Below are positions 11,236-22,996 of a stretch of 64,000 nucleotides of DNA, piece by piece; the first letter of the stretch is position 1; each line of letters opens with the position of its first letter. Source of the DNA: Sipunculus nudus. Lineage: Eukaryota > Annelida > Sipuncula > Golfingiida > Sipunculidae. The position numbers and the translations under genes are program-made. The notes under the pieces were generated by a model, which ran no database searches, was not told where the DNA came from, and saw only the letters and a list, made by a program, of their open reading frames with translations. The stretch lies in contig CM049308.1 in the NCBI GenBank assembly GCA_026874595.1, positions 13,290,001 through 13,354,000 on the forward strand. Direction: 5' to 3'.

Positions 11236-11400
11236 GTTATTATAACTAATCAAGGCACTCTCCATGGCTCGGATGACAGCGTGCGGTATAGTCTGTAGGG
11301 ATGAAGGAAACCGGAGAACCCGGACAAAAAACCACCGGCCTTGGACTGGCAACTACAACCTTCTCTCTTAGCCACACCGGGGATCGAACCCAGCATAAAT
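11236..11400 (-). mobile_element. tRNA-derived SINE family E, copy 1
   Basis: Read on the minus strand it has a B box GGGTTCGATCCCCGG (about 11379-11393) followed by GTGTGGCTAAGAGAGAAGG and a GGTGGTTTT..CTCCGGTTTCCTTC block. The same order occurs at 62.7 kb (plus strand) and, more degraded, at 17.4 and 24.2 kb (minus strand). The distal end AGTTATTATAACTA is shared with the 17.4- and 24.2-kb copies. Confidence 0.7.
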
Positions 11401-11559
11401 GCTATTCAAGGCAATAATACATTCTGTAAGTTTCTAAATCCGCAGACTAAGTCAGTTTGGTTAAGGCGCGGGTAACCCGTAGCTCTTTTTGAACCTATAT
11501 AGTCGCCAACAGAATTTGCATCATTTAAAGACGCCCAACTTGACGTTTCAAAAACAATC

Positions 11560-13790
11560 AACTTCACAAGCAGTCGGAGTATGATGAAGAAGAGCTTGTA
11601 CAAATAGTAAATGAGTTAGGGTTTGATTTGAGTCATGCAAACTTATCGGAAACAGAAAAATTTGAGCTCCACGTATTTAAGGTAAACATCGCGATGTATT
11701 CGCACAAAACTTTCAGGTACTTGGTTGTACACACCTGGCACAACATAACATTGATAAGGGTGATGCAGTGCCGATTCGCCAGGCACCGTACCGAGCAAAC
11801 CCCTTAAAGAAGGCGGAGACCGATAAACAAGTTAATGAATTGCTCGAAGCAGGTGAAATCGAGCCCCTCTTGTAGCCTATATCAGTCGCCTGTCGTGCTT
11901 GTTCCGAAAAAAAGGTATTTCTTACCGCTTCGCTGTGGACTATAGAAAGTTAAAAATTACACTCGTCCAAATTGTCATCCCATACCTCGAATTGCGGGTG
12001 CATTTGATTCCATAGGAGAGTCGCAGGCAAAAATATTTTCAGTACTTGACATGGCATCGGGATATTGGCAAATACTTTCAGATCCTAAATCATCTGATAA
12101 AACGGCTTTCGTCACCCATGACGGTGTCTGTAAATTTACAAAAAAAAAAAAAACATTTGGGTTATGGAATAGCCCTGTACTTTTTGTCTCCATAATGAAT
12201 GAAGTTCTGAGAGGAATTAGCTTTAAATATGCTATTACCTGTGTTGATGACATTCTAGTATACAGCTCCACTTTCAAGGAACACCTAGAACATTTAAGTG
12301 AAGTCTTTATCCGTCTTCAACGGGCCGGCCTTAAACTCAAACCTTCCAATTATCATTTTGCTACACCAAAGGTCAAATATTTAGGTCACTATATCTCGCC
12401 TAACGGCGCAGAATTGGATCAAGCTGTTACTGATTTCCCAGAGCAACCTATGTAAAGCGATTGCAAGCATTCTTAGGGCTTTGCAACTACTTGCCGCTTT
12501 GTTAAAAACTACTCCAGAACAGCTCAACCACCCACGCAGCTTAACCACTAGGGTAACCTAAGGCACTAGGTTAACCTGGGCTGACCTGTCATAAATGGCT
12601 GTCGAAGAACTAAAAACAGCCTTAACATCCAAACCCATTGTGTGAGCCTATCCTGATTTCAATGATCCCTTCATTTTATATACAGATGCATCTGATTATT
12701 CTATCGGTTACATTTGGGCCAGAAAGATAATTAAGGCCGCGAGCATGTAATAGCTTATGGGGGAAGGTCTTTAAGGCCCACATAAACTCGCTGGTCGATC
12801 ACTCACCAAGAGGCTTTAGCGATTGTAGAAGGCGTAAAACACTTCAGTGTGCTATTGTCCACCGATAAACTATTTTCTACCTATACTGATCACAAAACTT
12901 TCTTGAAATCGGCTAAAATCACATCCGGCATATAAGCACGCTGGGCCATGTTAATCCAACAATATAAATACTCCATAATATACAAAGAAGGAGTTAAGAA
13001 TGGATATGCTGACGGATTGTTCAGAAAAATTTATCACATTAACCATACTGAAAATTCTCCTTTTCATTTACTGATTTACCGTAGTGGACCGATTTAGACC
13101 AGCCCGCTGAGAGTAGAACGCGAGAGTATCATCTTACATACAGCGAAGCTCAACTGGCTAGCAATCAGCCACCTTGGGTCAATGTGCTACAGGCCCTGAT
13201 TAATGAGTAAATTAATCATTTAATTAATGAGCTTTTTCCTCAGACAGACCAATCAATTGCAGACCACTAAATTGCCGATGAAGAATTTAAATATATCATT
13301 CAGTATTTAAAGGATCCCATAATTCTACTGGAATACTCTAAACAAGCCCGTCTTGTCATACCGGAAAGTCCGGACTATTTCCTAGATCAAGGTGTCTTGT
13401 GTAAGAGTTAAGAACAATTCCAATAGAACTATCATTCAGTTGGCATTACCGAAGGCACTACGTGACGATGTCCTCCGCTCTTATCATGACTCCATGGCGT
13501 GCGGGGGCCATAGAGGAATAGCGACTACACATTTAGCTATTGGAGCAAAATATATTTGGCATTCCTAGTACTCCGAAATTGTGGTTTATGTGAGCTCTTG
13601 TATTGCATGTCAACAATCTAAACGGCACTTTCACGGAAAAACCTGCTCCACTTATTCCCCTGCTAGCTTATGACTTCCTAAACAGAATTCATATAGACAT
13701 CTTAGGGGCTTTCCCTACCTCTACTTCTGGGTATAAATATTCTGCTCCTTGTTGACTCTTTTAATAAATGCATGGCCAGAGGCGTATCCG
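11560..13790 (+). pseudogene. Decayed Ty3/gypsy-like pol (RT, RNase H, integrase remnants)
   Basis: The fragment starts inside pol. The linker before RT appears at about 11735-11860, followed by a VPKK-type motif near 11903. The RT core is an open stretch at 12051-12455 with the polymerase motif CVDDILVYSS (the usual family form has Y where C stands here), then the KYLGH motif. RNase H remnants (TDASD-like at about 12680, YTDHK-like at about 12885) and an integrase HHCC region (about 13480-13620) with the start of the catalytic core (about 13690) follow in shifting frames. There are many stops and frameshifts. No gag, PBS or convincing LTR was found, so it is an old, 5'-truncated copy. Confidence 0.8.
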
Positions 13791-15170
13791 TTTAAGTTTT
13801 AAGAGGCTGCAGAGGTTGCTGAAAACACGCTTTTGGCCACCCAAAGTAATGGTCAGTTACCGGGATTCCAATTTCATGTAAAAATCATTTAGTATTTGTG
13901 TCAGCAGTTTGGCACTGCCACAATGAAAGATATTCAGATTTGACATATTCTAGCAATGACTAACAGGAAAGATACAATAATGCGAGCCCTTCAAACAGAA
14001 TCTACATTGCTAGCATGTTTTATGACTGCCACCAACCATCAAATTGATCAACTTTTAAAGAAGTCCATCTTAACCATCGCGCCATCAAAGACATGCTTCA
14101 CACGATGAAGCAAAGACGTACTTCTACCTTAAGATTTATTACCCTTATTCAACAGTAAAGCCTTAATTTTATTCAATATTTCTTATAATCCACGATAAAA
14201 TCACAGTCATATTAAGGTGTCGCTGCTCTTTTACAGCACCAGTTATCTCCACTGGTCATTCCTTCAGAATTCCTGAAACAAGTTCCCTCTGGTATTGCAA
14301 AATCGGTGCGACACAAATTCCAAGGATTTACTTTAACCACATTGCATCCCACTTCTTATTATTAACCATGCGGTTCAATATATTCGGAATAATTCGTCTA
14401 CATTTGTTTCCATAAATGTTCCAAATACCTCGGCTCCTGATTTGTTGGACATGTATAAAACATTACATTTCCGGTTCCCATCACCCACTCTAGTACTCAC
14501 GCTTTCCTATAACTGGACCAACTGGCGTATTTAGCTGCAAGTCAAAATCGTCGAACATTTGTTGAATTCTAAAAGAGTCAGTTCTCTCAATGCATAGGTA
14601 ATTATTTCAAATCGTGTTCAGACATAAGTGTCCCTCGTCCATCGGTTGAAGCATCATGTGCAAGCTCTATCTGCTTCATCCAAAAATCTGAAGTTATTCA
14701 GCAATCCGACTTCTGTTTTCTCAAACACGGTTTACATCTCAGGATCTCAGATCTCTGTTATTTGGGGGATAATCGTTTAATTGCTTCAAACATCAACAAA
14801 TTATCACATATGCTAATCGTAATTTTTCACAACGATCCGGTTGCAAAGTATGCCTCCTCGAAGTACCATGTCATTGTACTGTTATGGAAGATGCGTTCAA
14901 TATAACACATCGTATTGGGGCCTATTCACAAGCCTCAGATTCAAAAACTGAATACCACCCAGTAAATCTAGCACTGCTTCAGCATTTCTTCACTCCTTCA
15001 CATTTACGGGATATTTTGCCTGACTTTTTTCAGGTTAAAATTTCACTATTCCATCGTTTCGCGTATATGATCACACATATACCACGCTCGTGGCTCAGGA
15101 TCAGGTTGCTCTCTTTAAGGGGCCTAATCATCTATAAAGCATGTTGAATTAATCCGAAAACTAGCTTTTT
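13790..15170 (+). pseudogene. Downstream remnant of the same element, possibly env-like
   Basis: The integrase similarity fades after about 13,960. Further on, a broken frame ends in an open stretch at 14884-15147. Just before it lies a cysteine-rich stretch (CKVC..PCHC-like at about 14840-14875), and the YHPVNLALLQHFF-type segment lies inside it. The position after pol and the cysteine spacing suggest an envelope-like third gene, as some metazoan Ty3/gypsy elements carry. I cannot confirm this by comparison. It is certainly non-functional. Confidence 0.35.
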
Positions 15171-16100
15171 CCCTTTTATAAAAATCTGTACCAGCCAAAC
15201 TACTGCCTTGAATCTGTATGCTTACTTCTGTAAACTAGTGTTAAAAACAGTGGACCGGGCGCGATCAAAGGTGTCAACATAAACACTGCGCGTGTATCGC
15301 ACGGCCACAACACGTGTCAATCAGGAGATGCCCTGATTGACTTGGCCCAAAAAATGTAATACATGTTCCCGCTGGCTGAAACATCGCGTGTTGCGTCTGA
15401 TAATCGGACCTTGAATTGTTTGATTGCAATAACTAACATTTCCTCCTATTAATTTCCCTTTATTTGCATACTAACAAATTGTATTTTTTTTTTGTAATGG
15501 CTTGTAATAATAGAAGTAACTAACTGTACAATCCATATAAAAGATATTTAAAAATAAATTAAATTAAACAATCCACATAAAATTTTATCTGACTTATAAT
15601 TATTCTATCAGACTAAATGCGTGTGTGGCAGGATACAGACATACATGTATTTTTAGCAGCTCACATCTGTAAACTGTATAGATTCTATGCCTTCTGCGTA
15701 TGTACTTAAATTGTGCTAAAAGTGCCTTTTCGTCAGCATATCCAACGGTAAAACTTGGTACAATTGTTCGAATACTGCACTTTCAAATGAAAGTGTCATT
15801 TGCTGGACTATGTTCTACTATATATTAGAGGCGATGGAAGCGATGGATGAAAGAAACTTATAGCTCTCACATCTGGTATCAAATTAGGAGCTTGACATGT
15901 CTGTAAAGAGTAGTACGGATTTTTAAAATTCTACAAACATGATTTTAAATTTTACGATCAAATTAACATTCATGGAAACCTTTGTTAGTGAAATTGGGAA
16001 ATATCAACTTGTTTTACTGAAACTTAATATACATGTTTTAGTTAAATGTTTTTTAACACTATGCCCGTTTCATCGGGAAGATTTTTAATTTATTTAGATT
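15170..16100. other. Non-coding stretch, nothing recognised
   Basis: AT-rich DNA between the retroelement remnant and the duplicated unit. No conserved frame or repeat boundary was identified. Confidence 0.4.
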
Positions 16101-16365
16101 ACATGCGTGCATGACAAGATCTGCACATATGCAGAAGGTCACACTATGCTTCTTTTGCCATAAGGTGATGGCTTTCATGCTTTTTGCTGACATGAAAACA
16201 GAATCAGCACACATTAAGAGGCGCAAAACTTGTTCCATACATGTAGATTACCTTTGAAGATTGCTAATTTTGTGAAGTGGTGTTGATGCAGATTTCGGAC
16301 TGTGTGCTTGTTTGAAAGAATAAACACGTGTCAATAAATATCACTGCCTTTTGCTGTGATGCTTA

Positions 16366-16367
16366 AT
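16366..16367. other. Empty site of the Helitron-like insertion
   Basis: The sequence GCTTAA|TTTGTTAT here is uninterrupted. In unit 2 the same bases are split exactly between A and T by the 945-bp element at 21761-22705, with no target duplication. Confidence 0.8.
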
Positions 16368-16390
16368 TTGTTATTTAAAACGGTTTCCCC

Positions 16391-16400
16391 ACTAACGAGT
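16391..16400. other. Empty site of the TRIM-like insertion
   Basis: The sequence CTAACGAGTTGGCATT around this position has a single GAGT. In unit 2 GAGT appears on both sides of the 407-bp insertion at 22740-23146. Confidence 0.8.
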
Positions 16401-17419
16401 TGGCATTCACTTTCCATGATGTGTTTTTTTTTTGTCAACACAATGTCTGCATTTGCGAATGTTATACCCACTTGTAGATTCATGTAGTACACACTATTAT
16501 CAGAAATATTTACCACATGTATCAAACTTCAGAAGTCGGTGCTGCCAGTGTTAAATCTAACGTGAATCTCTCATGGATATATGATGAGGGAATGGAAAGA
16601 CAAGGCGCAAGATAGAATGTCGGATTTCCACCAAAAGTTTGGAAAATATAATAAATTTCAAGAATAAATAGGTTCAAGAAAGGCTTTCTATGTTCACGAT
16701 ATTGATAACATCTTAATTCAGTGAACGTTGTGTTTGAGTTTTCATTGACTTGATTGGTGAATGTAACGGTTCTGTGCTTTCAGCTTCTGTGTTCTGGCAA
16801 CCTTTGTGCAGTTAAGTTTTCTCTTTATGTCAGCTTTATGCCCCAGTGCAGAATGCCTGGGAAACTTGTATTTTATACCACTTGCTTCTTCAAGTGAATG
16901 TACAGTAATGAGAATAGACGGTTTTCTGAATATTATTACCGAATATTATTATTACCGAACGGAAGAGTTTATTACATAAAATTCTGTAATATTGCCATCA
17001 ACTTTTTATAACCTATGCCTGAATATTTTCTTTTAGGCAGTATTCTTCTGGTAAAACACACACAGTTCCATCTTACCAACTATCGATTTTTTTTATCTCA
17101 TGTGCAAGGCTCAGTGCGATCTACAATTTTGCATCATTTGCATATTGTGATAAATTATTTCAAATAAATGTAATAAACAGTTCTTATTTCTGATAATATG
17201 TGTAAGTAATAAACTTATAGAAGAATATACATTATTTAAGCAAATGAAGTATTTTAAGACAATAACGGGAAATGCAAAGTCAATGTCAGCTTATCGGTAA
17301 GGACCATCTACAATATTACCACCTTACAGGTGTGAGCTTCTAAACGAGTGTGTATCCTGCCATGCATGTATTCAGTCTGAAATAAAACTTTTAAAAGAAT
17401 TACATTTATTTTCATGGAT

Positions 17420-17590
17420 TGCACAACTAGTTATAATAACTAACACAAGGCAATCTCCATAGCTCCGATGGTGGCGTTTGTTAGGGAAGAGTGGAGTCTG
17501 AAGACAAGGAGAAAACCACTGCAATCTACTCTCATAGCCACACCTGTTATAGAAGCTTGTTCGCCAGTGGAGAGAGTCGAGCGTTTTACC
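17420..17590 (-). mobile_element. SINE family E, degraded copy in unit 1
   Basis: On the minus strand it shows GGTGTGGCTATGAGAGTAG followed by CAGTGGTTTTCTCCTTGTCT, matching the bodies of the copies at 11.3 and 62.7 kb. The B box is no longer intact. The same copy is present in unit 2 at 24.2 kb, so it predates the duplication. Confidence 0.6.
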
Positions 17591-18519
17591 ATTCATTATA
17601 TTGAAAGAGACGCCGTGTTTAAAATACTTAAAATTAACATATATATTAGCTTTCCAAACACTTTTCAACAAATAGATTCTACCGTTCGATGTGCTTAAAA
17701 AAACGCAATTTTCCACAATTCTAATACAGTAAAACCAGAATTCATTCCCAGAGTCATTATACAATCTTAAAACCCATATGAATGAATTTCTCGACCCCAG
17801 AAACAGAGAAATGTCGACATGCAATGGATTCTAGCATGAATTTAACCATATGTATAGTTATTAAAAAAAAAACGAAGAGAGTTGATACCTCTACGGCCCT
17901 TCAACATCATAAATTAGTACGGCAACCTACTACCACTGACATCTACACTTCGCTATCAACCCCACCTGAGGACGTATACACAATTATTAATGGCTAGTGT
18001 TTTTATTGAGCTCAGTTAATAATACAACTTATTTTTTCCACTTACCGGTACCGCAAAATCCGTAGCCGCCAGACGGTAGTTTCATTGTTAATTACTGATC
18101 GGGTCTCAGGCCGGAAAATTTCACTTTTATCCCTACCGTTATGTGCCCAGTCTTATAAAATTTTGCTCTTTTCCAGTCGCTCTTGCCATATCTCTGACTT
18201 CAAATTGGTTTACAATGATAGTTCATTTGCATTGGCAATCATCTTGTCTCATTCAAGACAATTTCAATCATGGGGAAATTTCCGTACCAGATGACCTCAC
18301 AGTAAATCTTTGGGTTGGTTGGCAGTTAAGACCTATGACATCACGGCCGTAGTTTTGTACATTATACTCATAATCAAATGACATCGATTCTACATGGAAT
18401 CCAAACTTTAAACAACACTAATGAAAATCAGACAAACGCTATTCAGTGGAGCTTCAGGTTGCAGCTACTACTGAGCAGTTGTATCCAGTAACTGATCTTG
18501 ACTCTGTGCGCAACCACAG

Positions 18520-19480
18520 ATGGTAATTTGGCCCCCCTTGAAAAGCGGTGCCCTATAGTGATAACCGTGTCAGTCCATCCGTCCATCCGTTCGTCCGTCC
18601 GTCAGTGACGCTTTCCTTCGTGAGTGATATCTCAACAAGAACATGCTTGATCTTTCTCAAATCCACAGGGTTGATTGATAGTTATGAGGGCTCCTTTAAT
18701 AAGGGACTTATTGAATAACAGACCTGTCGGAATTTCACTGTTTCCGCCAGAGCTCAATCGGTGTTTTCCTTTTGCGCGCGAATTCTCTACATGAACATGC
18801 TTAATCGTTTTCATATTCACAGGGATGACTAGAACCAATGAGGGCCCCACACTTATTGAATTACAGGCCTGTCGAAATTCCAGTATGGCAGCTAGAGCAC
18901 AATCGGTGATTTTCTTTTGCGCTTATTCTCAACAAGAACATGCTTAATCTTTTCATATTCACAGGGATGATTGGAACCAATGAGGGCTCCTCCATACTTA
19001 TTGAATTACAGGCCTGTCGAAATTCCAGTATGGCAGCTAGAGCACAATCGGTGATTTTCTTTTGCGCATGATATCTCAATAAGAAACTATTTGGTCTTTC
19101 TCATATTCACAGGGATGATTGTTTCCAATAAGGACTCCAGACCTATTAAACTAAAGACCTGTCGGAATTCCAATATGGACACCAGAGCACATTCGCTGAT
19201 TTCCTTTCCTACGCTATATCTCAGCTTTCTCATCTTCACAGGGCTCATTGCAGCCTCAAGGGTTCCATTCCCGTCAAATGACACACCCGCCAAAAATCCA
19301 ATTTGGCGGGCCAGACCATACACAATTGAATATTTCTGTCGGAAACCTTTTCACAAACAGATTACCCTTGAACTTTTTCAAATTCACAGGGACGATCGGC
19401 GTCTGTATGAGGACTTGAATGACAGACTTGCTCAAAATCAAATATTGCCGCCAGAGTACAATCGGTGATTTTGTATTGCA
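18520..19480 (+). repeat. Array of about 145-bp units, six copies (unit 1)
   Basis: A TTCACAGGGATGATTGG-type motif recurs at about 18664, 18818, 18960, 19108, 19237 and 19385. Each is followed by GACCTGTCGGAATTCC-like and CAGAGCACAATCGGTGATTT-like blocks. The array is preceded by a GTCCGTCC-rich tract (about 18575-18603). The matching array in unit 2 (25250-25830) has fewer units. Confidence 0.8.
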
Positions 19481-19683
19481 TTCATTGTTTCAGGCATATT
19501 TATTTAATAAGATTTCAACCAGTAAGACTTTTGTTCCCTCATGCATAATGATAAAAACCTCTTTCTGTTTGTCTTATTTTAAAACTATACACAACTTTTT
19601 ACCCATATATGTTAACTAGTCCGGCACTACCAGAAATGCGGGGCCCTCTGAGAACCATTGTCCGACCACATTTAGTTTGTATC

Positions 19684-19684
<1 letters not shown>

Positions 19685-19729
<45 letters not shown>
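19685..19729. repeat. (TA)n microsatellite
   Basis: Alternating TA at the same relative place as 26048-26097 in unit 2, with a different length. Confidence 0.95.
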
Positions 19730-19733
<4 letters not shown>

Positions 19734-19815
19734 TTTAGAATTATTTATTGTGTTGTTTCATATACATCTTTTTTGTATATACATATGGAAATTATAGTAA
19801 TGTATCACCACTTTG

Positions 19816-19920
19816 CGCGGACACTACAAGTATACTTTATCTTATCGTATGTTTCGCAAGCCTGGTGCGTTCACTCTTTAATGCATGCACGGGTATAAAG
19901 TAAGCATATATACATCATGT
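19816..19920 (+). repeat. 105-bp target-site direct repeat, left copy
   Basis: Identical over 105 bases to 20699-20803. The two copies flank the LINE fragment exactly. Unit 2 has a single uninterrupted version at about 26175-26280. Confidence 0.9.
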
Positions 19921-20698
19921 GAATGAATGAATGAATAGAAATTTATTCTGAAATAAAAGGCCTCAGGCCCATGGTTCCACAAAGAGCATGTGTTAAGAAT
20001 CATAAAAATTCAATAATAACAAAATGTAACTGCATAACATGAACTAACAAAACATGCATTAAAACACAATCTTGTATGAAAATGTAACTATAAAAAACCC
20101 ATGTTTGCAATATCTAAACACAAGCAGAAATTTTGTAATCACATGTTTCACTTCATTTAGAGGTCATGAATAATAACAATAATAATACCAATTATAATAA
20201 TAATAATAATAAATAAGTGAACATATAAAACAAACAGTAATACAATGCATATATGTAAAACAGTTTATCTATTTCTTAATGGGCAGATGAATAAGTAAGT
20301 GAAATAAATAGATTACTTAGATGATAGCTTTCAATTCATCAGCTCTCCTAATAAAGGCATAGTGTACATAGGTTGCTAATTGTTTTATTGTATGGGCATT
20401 ATTATCTGCCATCAGATATGTAAATGTACTTAAATCATCAATATACCTGATTCTCAAGTCTGTATACAATGGGCATTTCATGATAAAATGATGCTCATCT
20501 TCCACAACAGCTTCCCCATATCTTAAACAATATTTACAAAACCTTTCATCCCATGGAGTATTACTATGCCTTCCCTTTTCTACTTCTAAATTATGTGATG
20601 AACATCTTAGTCTTGAAAGACTTTTCCTATAGTTAACATTCTGTAGAACTGTTAAATATTTTTCAGTGCTTAAAGTTAATTTAAAAGTTGAGTATGTA
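19921..20698 (-). mobile_element. 5'-truncated LINE insertion (3' end of a CR1/L2-like element)
   Basis: A 778-bp insertion on the minus strand. It begins inside the coding region at 20698 and ends at 19921 in a TTCATTCATTCATTC tail, a simple-repeat tail typical of CR1/L2-type LINEs rather than poly-A. It carries the end of the reverse transcriptase gene and a 3' UTR of about 400 bases. It is bracketed by 105-bp identical direct repeats, and the paralogous site in unit 2 is empty. Confidence 0.85.
20317..20697 (-). CDS. LINE ORF2 C-terminal fragment (partial, transposon)
   Basis: An uninterrupted reading frame of about 126 codons runs from the 5' truncation point to a TAA stop at 20317-20319. 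The residues include a cysteine-histidine cluster of the form CKYC...EDEHHFIMKCPLY. This is the usual C-terminal zinc-knuckle-like region after the RT domain of CR1/L2-type non-LTR retrotransposons. No start codon of its own is expected, because the element was truncated on insertion. The absence of stops in this fragment fits a young insertion, as do the identical flanking repeats. The RT catalytic domain and the endonuclease are missing, so it cannot be mobile by itself. The exact clade is uncertain. Confidence 0.75.
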   Translation of the reverse strand, partial: TYSTFKLTLSTEKYLTVLQNVNYRKSLSRLRCSSHNLEVEKGRHSNTPWDERFCKYCLRYGEAVVEDEHHFIMKCPLYTDLRIRYIDDLSTFTYLMADNNAHTIKQLATYVHYAFIRRADELKAII

Positions 20699-20803
20699 CG
20701 CGGACACTACAAGTATACTTTATCTTATCGTATGTTTCGCAAGCCTGGTGCGTTCACTCTTTAATGCATGCACGGGTATAAAGTAAGCATATATACATCA
20801 TGT
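20699..20803 (+). repeat. 105-bp target-site direct repeat, right copy
   Basis: Perfect match to 19816-19920. The base before it (A at 20698) belongs to the insert, where the left copy is preceded by G. Confidence 0.9.
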
Positions 20804-20939
20804 ATCAACATATATTTGATTTCAGTATTGTTATTCCTGTTGTATAGCATATTGTTAACATCCATAGACTTATTTGTCTCACTTTTAATCGCCAAGCTTT
20901 TACAGAATGGGAGCACTTAACTATGTATAACTTAACTAC

Positions 20940-20960
20940 TATATATATATATATATATAT
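20940..20960. repeat. (TA)n microsatellite (short)
   Basis: About ten TA units. The unit 2 counterpart at 26419-26472 is much longer. Confidence 0.9.
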
Positions 20961-21235
20961 CGCTGGATCACTTAATTTTTTTCGATCACTTAATTATTGT
21001 TTTTTACGTGGGTCTATATTCTTTATGACCAAGTGAAATTAATTTTGCTGTGACTTGCTTTAAAGTGTCATGGACTTGAAATGGACTCGTTGATAATGGA
21101 CTTTGATTAATGCAAATATTTTAAGTCACATTCATTTTTCTTGTTTCTGTATTTATCTATATATATGTATGATTCTAACCGATGCACCATGTATCCTGCT
21201 GTGTCCATGCCTAGTTTATCTATATTCTTTGGTCA

Positions 21236-21263
21236 ATATTATTATTATTATTATTATTATTAT
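21236..21263. repeat. (ATT)n microsatellite and following poly-G
   Basis: An ATT repeat, followed at 21301-21316 by 16 G directly before the family B fragment. The unit 2 version lacks the G tract. Confidence 0.9.
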
Positions 21264-21760
21264 CATTGGTATTTCAGACCGGGAAGTCTAATTTTACTAC
21301 GGGGGGGGGGGGGGGGCAAAATCACCAGTTAAAAAGAAATATAATAAAACATTGATGTATAAATTACATAAAGAATCAGTTAAAAGTGGTCATATATGTC
21401 AGCAGTGAGTTGTAGCATTGGTAAAGCCCGAGCAATTGATCTTGCACGACAGGATACGCACATATGCAGAAGGTCACACTTGTTTGCTATTTATATTCTA
21501 TGCTTCTTTTATAATGAGGTGATGGCTTTCGCGCTGTATGCTGACATGAAGACAGATTCAGCACACATTTAGAGTAGTACAACATGTTGCTGTATGCTAC
21601 CTTTGTAACATGGTGATGAATCCATGATATAATCAACATACATTTAGATTACCTTTTCAGACTGCAAATTTTGTGATGTGGTATCGATGCAGACTGTATG
21701 CTTGTTTGAAAGAATCAAGACGTTTCAATAAATATCATGGCCTTTTGCTGTGATGCTTAA

Positions 21761-22705
21761 TCTAATACTTATAAATGGAATTCGGTTCACGTTTGTTCGC
21801 AATGTTCTCTAAAACTGGGTTGTGTACAATATTGTGCCATACATCAATTTAAAGGTTATTATCCCCGCAGTGACATTGGCGATATGAAAATAAATAATTT
21901 TTAATATACATATAATTTGAGTGATTTTTCCGGGTTTTTTTACCGAGCACAGCCGAACTGCCTTCGGCAATCACCGGAATGCGTGCATCGTGGTCACTTA
22001 ACCTCTAACACTAAGGACTATTGTTCATATGAATAACGCTTGATTTCAATGAGGGATTTGACCCACGTGCGTGGCCAGTAAAAGAGAAAAACACATGTTT
22101 CTCGCTTTATGAAATGGAGGATTAATGTCAAAACCTAATTCAAGGTCCCAATTTCAGGAACAGGGCTGGGGTGGTGGCGGGGGTTTCAGGCCTCAAAATT
22201 TGTCTGATACGATGAAAAAAAGGTTGCGGTGGCTGAAAATGGGATACGGACCCACTGCATGGAGTCCCGCTGGGTCCGTTTCTGCTACTTACAATGTATG
22301 CATATTTCTGTTCCCTTTTCAGGAACAGTTTCCTTGCAACGTAAATATAATTAATCTTTCATGTGTTCCTCACATCAACCTATTCTTTATACGTCGAACG
22401 ATAGAAACCAGTCAAATATCAATGAAACACTGTGTGCCTCCGCGTCTCATTCCGGTTCGCAATGTAAACCATCACTGACCAGGTCTTCAAGGTAAACATG
22501 CCGGGGTATGATTTTTGCCACGAGCACAGCGCCACAAAATAACAGTAAAAAAATATTTGTACATGTCGTATTCCGAGAGTACCCCACTTAAAATCTATAT
22601 TTTCTTTTAACTTTCATAATAAAAAATGAGCAAACATTTAATATCTCAGTAAATATATCTCCCAAACCCCGGTAAAAAGCCCGGTTTACCGGGTTTATCA
22701 GCTTG
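21761..22705 (+). mobile_element. Non-autonomous Helitron-like element, copy 1
   Basis: A 945-bp insertion absent from unit 1. It begins with TC (TCTAATACTT) and sits exactly between host A and T, with no target duplication. Its 3' end has a perfect 9-bp stem (CCCGGTAAA at 22668-22676, TTTACCGGG at 22685-22693). The terminal CTTG follows after an 8-base spacer. These are Helitron hallmarks. The usual terminus is CTRR, which the related copy at 29150 keeps as CTAG. No Rep/helicase is encoded. The open frame at 22125-22478 is not conserved in copy 2. Confidence 0.75.
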
Positions 22706-22739
22706 TTTGTTATATAAAACGGTTTCCTCACTAACGAGT

Positions 22740-22895
22740 TGTTACGAAGACAAATTTTTCAGGGGAAAAAACTGGGTCGATCCGGGATTTGAACCTATGT
22801 CGGTGGCGCACAAGTCCGGCGTACCAACCGCTTCGCTAGAAAAGCGAACCGCACTAGCGAGACAGTTCGGTTCGCTTTTATGTCACCCCGTAACA
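22740..22895 (-). repeat. 3' terminal repeat of the TRIM-like element with tRNA-like core
   Basis: On the minus strand it contains an A-box-like TAGCGAAGCGGTTGG (about 22825-22839) and a B-box-like GGTTCAAATCC (about 22786-22796), about 43 bases apart as in tRNA genes. An inverted pair TCGCTAG/CTAGCGA precedes the A box. Confidence 0.75.
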
Positions 22896-22996
22896 TCCCC
22901 CCCCCCCCTTAAGAGCGTTCTGCTATCAGAACAAGACTAATAATCCCAGGAGTCACACTTTGGTGAGCTTATTCCCACGTTGGACGAGACCCCATT

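Larger units (their letters stand above)
16105..21450 (+). repeat. Unit 1 of a tandem segmental duplication
   Basis: The whole segment is collinear with 21450-26945. It starts near GCACATATGCAGAAGGTCAC (16122 and about 21460) and ends in the first 130 bases of family B, at GCACGACAG (about 21446 and 26943). The units differ by scattered substitutions and by clean insertions: the LINE only in unit 1, and the Helitron-like and TRIM-like elements only in unit 2. No protein gene is contained in either unit. Confidence 0.85.
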
